Source of the DNA: Phialocephala subalpina
Lineage: Eukaryota > Ascomycota > Leotiomycetes > Helotiales > Mollisiaceae
Length of the DNA: 64,000 bases
NCBI GenBank assembly: GCA_900073065.1
Contig: FJOG01000005.1
Coordinates: 62,001 to 126,000 of the forward strand
Direction: 5' to 3'
Part shown: piece after piece, positions 56,084-64,000 of the stretch
Layout: each line of letters opens with the position of its first letter
Numbering within the stretch: the first letter of the stretch is position 1
The notes under the pieces: model-generated
What the model saw: the letters and a program-made list of their open reading frames with translations, nothing else
Databases searched by the model: none
What the model was told of the DNA's origin: nothing
Translations under genes and position numbers: made by a program

Positions 56084-57466
56084 ATGACTGAAAACATGAC
56101 CGCAACTATGAACGATTCTTGGGGGATGGAGGTAGACTCATCTGTGAGTATTCACTCATCTTCGAAAATCAGATCCAACATTCTGACTGTCTCAAGTCCT
56201 CAAATGGTGACGCAGATTCGGCCCTCGGCACAGATATACAGTCAGTATCACCTTCAAACCGTTAATCATCTTGAATTTGACAGTCGACGAACAGAAGCTC
56301 AACCGTTTCTCTACGCGAGAGCATCTTCAAATATCATGAGGAGAACGGGAGAACATACCATGCTTTCAACTCTGGAAGTAAGCACGTGAGTTCTTCAGCA
56401 GTTAAGACTTCCATTAACGAGCATAGAATATATCCTGCCTAACGATGATGCCGAGCAAGAGAGGTTAGACTTACAGCATCACTTGTTCCTTCTCACATTG
56501 GACGAGAAGTTACATCTTGCTCCTCTCTCCACCAGGAGCCTACACAATGTTCTTGATATAGGTACCGGAACTGGTATCTGGGCGACAGAGTTTGCACAAC
56601 AATACCCCGGTGCTTCAGTCCTCGGAACAGATCTTTCTCCTATCCAACCCCTGTAGTAGGTCTCTTCTATCACATTTCACAACATCCAAATTCTAACCTC
56701 TCCCGGTGTCCCACCCAACTGCCGTTTTGAAGTAAGCGACGCGGAAGACCAACCGTGGGACTTTTCCCGAAAATTCGATTACATACATGGCCGCGCCATG
56801 CTCTCCTGCTTCCGGTCCCCCTCTTGGGTAATTAACCAAGCCTTCCTCTCTCTCCAACCTGGCGGCTACCTCGAAATGCAAGACCCGCAAATGCCCATAA
56901 CCTGCATTGACACTACCATGTCTGATACCGCTCTCGAACGCTGGACTACCGTCGTCCCCGAAGCCGCCGAAAAACTAGGACGAGCTGTGACGAATTCGAA
57001 GAATTATGGGAAGTATATGGAAGGAGCGGGATTTGTGGATATTGTTGAGAAGCATTTCTTTTGGCCGTTGAATAGTTGGCCGAAGGGGAGGAGGGAGAAG
57101 TTGATTGCGATGTGGACGCAGCAGAATCTTTTAGATGGAATTCAGGCGATGAGTATGGCGGTTTTGACGAGGGGTTTGGGGTGGACGAGAGAGGAGGTTG
57201 AATTGTTGCTTAGTATATATAAATCCCGCTCTAATTCTACCAGTTCGTAGGGAGTCGAGCTCCCGAAGAGCTTGGCTCCTCGACTCCTCAACTCCTCAGC
57301 ATCCTTCGAAACCACTTACTAACTTCTTGTAGTGGATGCGAGGAAGGATATTAAGAATCGGCATATCCATGCTTATATTGACGTGTAAGTTGTTGAAAGT
57401 TTCCTGGACGTTGGCCAGTACTGACGAGCAGGTAGAGTTGTGTTTTATGGACAGAAGCCTGAGTGA
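56084..57466 (+). CDS. SAM-dependent methyltransferase (LaeA-like), with one non-canonical intron
   Basis: Seven-beta-strand methyltransferase of the type frequent in fungal secondary metabolism. Supported exons are 56284-56377, 56427-56652, 56707-57212, 57333-57384 and 57436-57466 (302 codons). An N-terminal exon starts near 56084 (MTENMTATMNDSWGMEVDSS) but its junction is unresolved. Hallmarks are STVSLRESIFKYHEENGRTY, KYILPNDDAEQERLDLQHH, the SAM-binding motif I LDIGTGTGIWATEFA, the acidic loop GTDLSP, FDYIHGRAML and LQPGGYLEMQD. The intron required between SPIQP and VPPNCRFEV (56653-56706) starts GT but ends GG. The only AGs inside it are too close to the donor. Unless splicing is unusual, the protein truncates there. 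The C-terminal exon encodes VVVFYGQKPE. Confidence 0.72.
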
Positions 57467-57701
57467 CGGGTTGATCCAAAGAATAGATATTCTGTAGGAT
57501 TGAATCTATGTAACGAGAGATACATATGTGAGAGTGCGAATCTTCACAATGCTGCCCTAGATTACGGGAGTTGTGAAGCACTAGCTTTGATTGTCCGGAA
57601 GTGCTGCTTGGCTGAGGTGGAACATATGGAGACTATTATAGGCAACTCGAGAAAGGACTTTCATCCATTTGTTTGCAGAAATTTTGTTCCGGAGCTCATG
57701 A

Positions 57702-60166
57702 CTATCGTTTCTTGCCGAACTTTTTACCTTTGGCAAATTTGGAAGGAGGCTTACCTCCTGCCACTTTCTTCTTTCCCTTGCCTTCCTTCTTAGCAGCCAG
57801 TAAAGCGCCCTTTCCATCTCGTTCAGCTCTTCCCTTCTTCCACACCTTCCCTTCCAGTCGACTCTCTCTATCATCGAGTTTCTTCTTATCTTTATTACTC
57901 AGCTTTCCACCTTTCTTCTTCAACACACTCTCAGCACCATTGAGTTCTGCTCTACCAGCCTTCTTCGCAGCCTGCTTATCTTGTTCACTCTCGAACCACG
58001 TCCTCTTTGGTCTTCCCTTAATCTCTTCCTCATGCGCCATAATATTCTCTCCCTTCCTGACCTGCATCTCCACTTGCGCAAGTTGCTTGTCCTCTTTCTC
58101 CTCCATCAAAATCTCCTCGATCTCATCTGCCATGTCATCAACCTTCTTGGACCACTCATCAGCCTCTGACGCTTCAACAACTCGGCTGACGATCTTGGCT
58201 CCTTGGGCACGACCAGCTTTGACTGCGGCTTTGACGACTTTGCGATCTGGTTCCGCGGCAATCGTGCACGCACGACCTGAACGTCCAGCACGAGCTGTTC
58301 GACCAACTCTGTGAAGATAAATTTCGTGGGATTGAGGTGCTTCGTAGTTGATGACTGTGTCAACGCCTTTAATATCTAGACCTCGAGAGGCGAGATCAGT
58401 GGCCAGGAGAAAAGCAGCTTTACCGTCTCGGAATGCTTCCACGCTCGTGATACGCTGGTGATTGTTAGTATGAATGTTATGAAGCGATAGAATTTTCTTA
58501 CCTGTTCTTGGCTCATGCTACCATGCAACTCGGTAGCCTTGAGTCCTGAAAGTCCAAAAATGACTCGCGCTCGGTGAGCCTCCCTCTTTTGTCGGAAGAA
58601 CACAATGACTCGATTCGTGTAGATATTCGAACATAGATACAACAAATAACCCATCCTCTTCGTCTCCCTCCCAGGACGCAGACGAATAAATTCTTGTACC
58701 AAAGTTCCGACAGTCTGGTTCTGAGAATCAACCATTAATCTAACAGGTCTGTTCATTCCAACACGAATAAGATCATCGACAGAGGAAGTCATCGTTGCAG
58801 AGAACAACATTGTCTGTCTCGATTTGGGTATCGTTGTCAAAATCTCATTCAATTCGTCCGCGAAACCAGCTTCGAGCATTCGATCGGCTTCATCGAGGAC
58901 CAAAATCTCGAGGGTGTCGACAGTGAAACTTGCTGAGTTGCGCATATGATCGATAAATCGACCAGGTGTGGCAATAATGACATCTGGGCGAAGTCGTAAT
59001 TCTGCTTCCTGAACCTTGAGACTGAGACCTCCGACTGCCAAACAAAACTTAATATCCGTGTGACTTGCCAGCTTGGTAGCGACAGCATGACATTGAATTG
59101 CCAATTCACGAGTTGGCATAAGGATGGCGACTCTGCTGGTGGGGACTTTCTTAGGTCGATACAGCAGACGCTCCAGGACTGGGACGATAAACGCTGCAGT
59201 CTTTCCAGAACCTGTGACAGCTCCTCCTACCACATCTTTTCCTAGCAGAGCAACGGGTATAGTCTTCACCTGAATTGGGGTAGGCTGAGAGAATCCAACA
59301 GCTGCGAGACCTCTAAGGATTGGTCTTGACAGTGACATGCCTTGGAATGAGGTTGAGATGGTAGCTTTGGCACCCTTTTTCGGCTTCTCTTCCGGCGCAA
59401 AGAATGCTTCTCGGCGGGCGGCTTCTTCGGGGTCTTCTGCCTTGTCTCCCTCGTCTGCTGAGTCTTCCTCGATATCGTCTGGATGTGGTACGGCGCTTGC
59501 TATCGACCCCTCGTCTGAGTTCTTTGCCTCTTGATCCTCCTCCAAGTCGGACTCGTCTGGGACACTCTCATCGCCAGATTCTTCCTCATCTGATGCAACA
59601 CCCATACCAAAGCCATCTTCCGCCAAGAGCTCGTCGTCATGTTCGAATTGAAGGGTCTCCTGGGCCTCGGAATCGTCTTCCTCACTTGTGCTCTCTCCAT
59701 TAACTTCAGCACCAACCTCTTCAGTATCTTTCTTGCCCCCACCCTTCTTCTCTCTCCTCCTCGCAATAATCTCATCAATATCCACAGCTCTCTTATCGCC
59801 ACCCTTCACACCATCACCCAACCCCTTCCTTGCACTCTCAAATCCCCACCCCTCAAACTCCTCCATACCGCCCTCCTTCCCATCCTCAAGTTGAAACTCG
59901 AAATCTGAGTCCATAGCGCCATCGTCCTCATCTTTCGCACCCCAGATGCCTTCATTCACATCTTCTTCCTCTTCGACATCTTTCTTCCACTTCTTGCTTT
60001 TCTTGGACTTTTTCGCAGGTGGTGCAGAACCCAAGTCGAGTTTTCGCTTTTTTGAGGAGGGCGGAGGAGAGGCGGGTAGTTCTTCTTCTTCTGGGAAATT
60101 GTCTTCGTTGTCGGAGAGTGTTAGGACGAAATCATCGTCTACTTTGCGTTTCGTGGAAGGTGCCAT
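57702..60166 (-). CDS. DRS1: ATP-dependent DEAD-box RNA helicase DRS1 (DDX27)
   Basis: Nucleolar helicase needed for 27S pre-rRNA processing and 60S ribosomal subunit assembly. Two exons on minus, 60166-58502 and 58454-57702, encode 805 residues. The first 260 residues are strongly acidic with basic KKRK-type clusters ([11 protein letters not shown]). The core follows: Q motif FSQPTPIQ, motif I GSGKT, Ia PTRELA, Ib TPGR, motif II DEAD, motif III SAT, motif [11 protein letters not shown] and motif [15 protein letters not shown]. The C-terminal tail is rich in Lys and Gly ([20 protein letters not shown]). The intron lies between GSMSQEQ and [11 protein letters not shown]. The order and tail fit Drs1 better than other DEAD-box helicases. 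Confidence 0.95.
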
Positions 60167-60715
60167 GGTGGGAATTGATATGTTGCTACGCTAGAGCTCG
60201 GCCGATTTTCTTTGAGGATTTTCGACTTTCCAGACTTTTTCTGGCAGAATTGCAGAATGGGGTTAGTGCAGATATGGGCGGTCAGCCGAGACGAGATATT
60301 CTTCCTTGGTGGCTCACCTCCTTTGCTCGTGAATCTTCGGAGAAGATCTTGAAGTCAAAAAACTACAAATGGGGCCTTGGACAGCCCAAGATCGCAATCA
60401 TCAGTATCCAGAAGTCTCTGGGAAATTTTGAAAATCTCTTCGGTAACGACACGTAACAAACCCTCGAAGACCAGCTAGTAAATGTAATTATCAGCGGTGG
60501 AACATTCAGAGCAGGGCCTTCAATCAGCATGAGCCCGTACTTTGTTGCCACTATCACATACGGTACAGTCTCCTCGAGCAGTCTTTAGCCTCTTGCAAGC
60601 ACTCATATCATACGTCCAACATTGCACCCACACATCAGATCACCACTACATTGTCTGCTCAACCCCCAATCATTGGCTTCAGAGCCCACGGGAACACGGT
60701 CCCTCTCTCACCATG
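60167..60715. other. DRS1 promoter and spacer
   Basis: 549 bp upstream of the minus-strand DRS1 start. Open frames on plus (60019-60456) are antisense or noncoding in character. Nothing else was seen. Confidence 0.4.
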
Positions 60716-61337
60716 GCTATGGTCTTGAAGCTGCGGGGCACGATGGTCGTTGATGTTTTATTCGATTCCTCGACTGAAGCTTTCATACATACTTTTCCAC
60801 GAGAGTACGGAAACGCCAAGACGAAGTCGGACACCCCCTACCTTGCGCATCATGGGCAATATTTCGTCAGGTTCACAAGATCATGCCAGAGGCATCGTGT
60901 CTCGTATCGCTCCTAGATATGAGCGCTTTCCACTGCCGCTGAGCGACAAGAAACAGTTGCGCGATCATGGCATCAACCAGTTTTACGTAGGCAATGCCTA
61001 TATGATCCAAGTACATTTCAAGTCGCCTCAGCTCAAACAACTTCGCCGACAGCTGGCAAGTACGATCGTTCCCACTATGAAAGGTAAGATACTCGGAAAG
61101 GGCACATCGCGATGGATTCAGAAAAACAGACTTTCTCGGCCCCACTTTGGATTTGGGATACGTTGTGACACTGCGGAACAGGCCACGCGTGGGCGTAAAG
61201 AGTTGATGCAGGAATTTTCTTCCCGTAGCACACCGATCCAATGTCGAGGACTTCGACTTATAATGTATAATCCTTCGCCACATGAGCATGAGGTGCTTTA
61301 TGAACATATATTTGGGGAATCGGATGAAAATTCATAG
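60716..61337 (+). pseudogene. 2H-phosphoesterase-like (2'-5' RNA ligase superfamily) sequence, apparently degenerate
   Basis: Two overlapping frames together resemble a fungal 2H phosphoesterase. The first frame (ATG 60716) gives MAMVLKLRGTMVVDVLFDSS and then HTFPREYGNAK. The second frame continues ISSGSQDHARGIVSRIAPRY and FYVGNAYMIQVHFKSPQLKQ. RPHFGFGIRC and CRGLRLIMYN follow, to a stop at 61337. The position of the first H-x-T motif is not conserved in either frame, and the second reads HFG rather than H-x-T/S. The shift at about 60850-60870 has no intron. The match is by overall pattern and may be wrong. If right, the copy lacks the catalytic pair. The second frame alone (60750-61337, 195 residues) could also be an intact lineage-specific gene. 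Confidence 0.4.
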
Positions 61338-62070
61338 TGGAGTATCAATCAACCAATTCCTATGACTCGGCAATACTCTCAAAAGCCAGTACATGGTTAC
61401 AGACGTTCAGTCAATATCAAAAACTTTCACCTATCCAATGCAGCTTTGATGGCTTCTCCAAGAATCCGAAAGTCAGCCAGACTCATCTCAGATACTACAT
61501 CAGGCATCACAGAGACTAGCCCCTCCCATTCAGCAGGAGAAGTCCTTCTCGTCAACGTTCATCGTGACAAAGACTAAGCTCAAGCACCAGCCAGGTATCA
61601 TGACTTCTCACATTTCCAAGGCCAATCACCACATCTACATCGGACGATTTATCTTGCCAAACAAGAAATTAGGGGAGGCAGATGCGTCGAGATCAAAGGA
61701 GGAGGAAAATATTCAACGACAGGCCGCCATGAGCAGGTTGGAATTCACTAGATGTTCTGAATGAGGCCTCAATTGCGTAGGTGCAACGCCTCATATGGGA
61801 GCAGATGGGAGGCTATGAAGGGGGGAAAATAGCCTGCAAGACTTTTCTCGGGAATGAGTACTGCCTGCAAAGGAGTCCAGAATATGGAAGTTCAAAGACA
61901 TTTACCTCCTACAATAGAGTTTTAGAAATATTAGAAGCTGAATGACCGTGCCATCATGGTGCATCCAATTCAAAGTGGAGCTCTATAAGCGCGCAGACTG
62001 TTTCCTCCTCTCTTCTCCCCTTTTACCATATCAGATGTTTACCCACCCCTTTTTCATCACCTCCGTATTT
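61338..62070. other. Intergenic between the 2H-like sequence and the ABC transporter
   Basis: 733 bp. Two short plus-strand open frames (61362-61577, 61564-61764) have no recognisable content. The last part is the ABC transporter 3' flank. Confidence 0.4.
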
Positions 62071-64000
62071 TCACTCCATCCTGCCCCTCATCTCCCCCGC
62101 CGCTCCCACCTCCTCAATCCTCCCCTTCCCAAGCACAACACACCAATCTGCCCCTCTAACAGCCTCCACTCGATGCGCAATCGTAATAACAGTACTATCC
62201 CTCATCTCACTCCTCAATAACTCCTGTATCCGTCCCGCTGTCTCTTTATCAATACTCGCCGTCGCTTCATCCATCACTACTATCGGACTTCTTCTCAACA
62301 AAGCCCTCGCTAGACCCACCAACTGCCTCTGTCCTTGAGAGAGATTCTTGCCGCCGGTGTCGATGTGGGTTTGCAATGTCCAGGCGTGGCGTTGAGCAAT
62401 TTTGGAAAGGACGGAAGAACATTCGGCATCGGTGTATTCGGAGAGAGGGTCGAGGTTTTCGCGCATGGTGCCGGGGAAGAGGACGGGTTCTTGAGCGAGG
62501 AACGTGACTCTCTTTCTGAGAGCCTGAAGGTTAACAGTCGAGATATCGATTCCATCTATCAATATCCTTCCTTTCGTTGGGAGCGTAGTTGCTAGTAGAC
62601 TTAATGCTAGTGTTGATTTCCCTGACCCAGTACGACCGATCAGAGCGGTTGTCGAACCGCCTTTGATTGTTAGAGAGACATCTGTTAGAGCGGGGTCAAG
62701 ATGAGGCGCGTATTGAATCGTCACGTTTTCGAAGACGATGTCGCCTCCATAAAGGGGCCAGTAAGCTGGCGGTTCGATTTTTCCTGGTGGTTCTTGCTCG
62801 AGGTGAAGAAGTTCGACAACACGTTCCACCGAGACGAAATCCATTTGTAACTGCCCATATTGTTTACACAGCGAATGAGTCGAAGTAACGAATTTGCTTG
62901 CAGCGGTGAGAACGAAAGCTGTAAGACCGGCAGAGACGTTGGTATAGAGCGCGAGAGCTGTGAGGATAAATGTTGAGGCCGCGGAGAGGGTGTCGAAGCG
63001 GTACATTAGCCAAGCTTGGAGGGACCAGTAGAAGTGATCCATTTTTTGGAAGTTGTCGGTTACAGCAATGACTCGGTCTTGGAATCGGGAGGAGGCGCAG
63101 TATGCGCGGATTGTTGTTAGTCCGTCTGTTAGAGCACCGAAGTTGGAGATTAGGGGTGTTAAGGAGACCATTTCGAGGCGGCGGAGGCTTTGGGAAGTGG
63201 GTAGGAAGTGGAGGAATATGACGACAAATCCGATTGTTAGGCCGCAGGCAAAGACTAGGAAGAGGGGTGTGACGGATCCAATGACTACGATTGAGGATAT
63301 CCAAGCGATGGATAGCATGGCCACGTTCTGGAACTGGTTGCTGATATTTCCGTCCACCGTGTTGATATCAGACGTGAGACGATTCATCAAACGTCCGACA
63401 GGAGTAATATCGTAGAATCGGAAAGTAGCGTGTGTCACCTTGGTCATGACTCTCTCGAACAGCGACTTCCCAGCTTTGTAGATGATGACTAGCATGAACC
63501 CTTGGGAGACCAGGAAAGCAAGGGCTTGTGCAGTCGCAAGTAAGAAGAAACCGATGAGCCAAGGACGAATATCGACTTCTGGAGAGGGCAGATCGCCAAA
63601 TGGTCCCGACGATTCTTCCTTCACTGGCGAGCCATATGCTTCACCCCACTGCTTCAAGAACCAAGTTTCTCCAACCTCGATGAGTCGGTAGAAGGCCAGT
63701 ACGCAGATCAAAACGAACCACCATTTGAGCTTTCCTGCTTTGATGTATTCCCAATACACGGATGCTTGGACCCCTCCATGAGCTCTGAATTCGTCTTCTA
63801 GGAATTTATCTGGTGCCGTATCGTTTTGCTTCTCATCTTCCTCGCCATCTTCATTCGCCGAATCGGAAGACTTCTCTCTGTGGAGCTCTTCGAAGGGTAT
63901 GGTGTCTGGGTCGAGGAGTGTCGCGCGACCATTGTCTATTTGAACAGCCTGCTTTGCCATTCCGAGGCATAGTTCTGTGCGATGCGTGACCAGGATTGTT
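62071..64000 (-). CDS. ABC transporter, ABC-C (MRP) type, C-terminal half
   Basis: The gene is cut by the right edge and its 5' half lies outside the window. The visible 642 codons contain no intron. They start at the end of the first nucleotide-binding domain, with the H-loop ILVTHRTEL. A charged linker follows (SSDSANEDGEEDEKQNDTAP), then the second membrane domain of about six helices (WWFVLICVLAFYRLIEVGET onward). The second nucleotide-binding domain has Walker A GRTGSGKST, signature LSQGQRQLVGLAR, Walker B IVVMDEATASID and H-loop IAHR. This organisation matches vacuolar MRP-type pumps (YBT1/BPT1 and relatives) that move glutathione conjugates or organic anions. The protein ends shortly after NBD2. 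Confidence 0.93.
   Translation of the reverse strand, partial: TILVTHRTELCLGMAKQAVQIDNGRATLLDPDTIPFEELHREKSSDSANEDGEEDEKQNDTAPDKFLEDEFRAHGGVQASVYWEYIKAGKLKWWFVLICVLAFYRLIEVGETWFLKQWGEAYGSPVKEESSGPFGDLPSPEVDIRPWLIGFFLLATAQALAFLVSQGFMLVIIYKAGKSLFERVMTKVTHATFRFYDITPVGRLMNRLTSDINTVDGNISNQFQNVAMLSIAWISSIVVIGSVTPLFLVFACGLTIGFVVIFLHFLPTSQSLRRLEMVSLTPLISNFGALTDGLTTIRAYCASSRFQDRVIAVTDNFQKMDHFYWSLQAWLMYRFDTLSAASTFILTALALYTNVSAGLTAFVLTAASKFVTSTHSLCKQYGQLQMDFVSVERVVELLHLEQEPPGKIEPPAYWPLYGGDIVFENVTIQYAPHLDPALTDVSLTIKGGSTTALIGRTGSGKSTLALSLLATTLPTKGRILIDGIDISTVNLQALRKRVTFLAQEPVLFPGTMRENLDPLSEYTDAECSSVLSKIAQRHAWTLQTHIDTGGKNLSQGQRQLVGLARALLRRSPIVVMDEATASIDKETAGRIQELLRSEMRDSTVITIAHRVEAVRGADWCVVLGKGRIEEVGAAGEMRGRME

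Noticed and set aside
1..64000. CRISPR arrays, tRNA or rRNA genes, or a complete transposable element
   Set aside because: None was recognised on either strand by eye. Short or diverged tRNAs could be missed without a covariance-model scan.

Overview
The window looks like nuclear DNA of a filamentous ascomycete (Pezizomycotina). Most genes carry short GT-AG introns (about 41-175 nt) with fungal donors of the gtaagt/gtacgt type. Strands alternate freely, there are no operons, and the gene set is typically fungal (CCL1, ARL2, DRS1, pepP, DUF4045/gelsolin, Zn2Cys6 regulators, a TRI12-type MFS pump). A leotiomycete would fit the gene content, but that placement is only an inference. Exon models were built by hand from splice signals. 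For most genes the exon lengths sum to a multiple of three, which supports the models.

Layout. 0.4-8.6 kb is conserved housekeeping: a secreted S10 carboxypeptidase, cyclin H (CCL1), a small unknown protein, a promethin-like membrane protein and a ten-exon carnitine-pathway dioxygenase. 8.6-16.6 kb is a gene-poor accessory stretch. It holds three decayed copies of one unrecognised family (two on +, one on -), interrupted by an intact Gfo/Idh/MocA oxidoreductase at 13.9-15.0 kb. At 16.7-18.1 kb lies a DAO-type FAD oxidoreductase. At 18.7-21.9 kb is a tandem pair of paralogous unknown proteins with the same intron position and phase. At 23.3-27.8 kb are an Xaa-Pro aminopeptidase and a GNAT-domain protein. 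At 27.8-32.1 kb is an AT-rich, gene-empty stretch with three degenerate repeat copies and a fragment resembling the N-terminus of the GNAT gene. At 32.2-38.3 kb are ARL2 and a 1592-residue DUF4045/gelsolin protein.

39.1-57.5 kb resembles a small accessory metabolic cluster: a Zn2Cys6 regulator (containing a 658-N gap), a TRI12-type MFS pump, a second MFS transporter, a salicylate-hydroxylase-like FAD monooxygenase and a cytochrome P450. These are followed by a histidine phosphatase with a frameshift, a dead Zn2Cys6 regulator and a methyltransferase whose one intron ends in GG. No PKS, NRPS or terpene synthase is visible. A catabolic or tailoring role is therefore more likely than complete synthesis of a metabolite, and the right half is decaying. 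The window closes with DRS1 helicase, a degenerate 2H-phosphoesterase-like sequence and the C-terminal half of an ABC-C transporter that runs off the right edge.

The most notable observations are the three-copy decayed family, the tandem unknown pair, and the N gap whose two edges share a 9-mer that rejoins the reading frame. The clustered lesions in three neighbouring genes at 52-57 kb also stand out.
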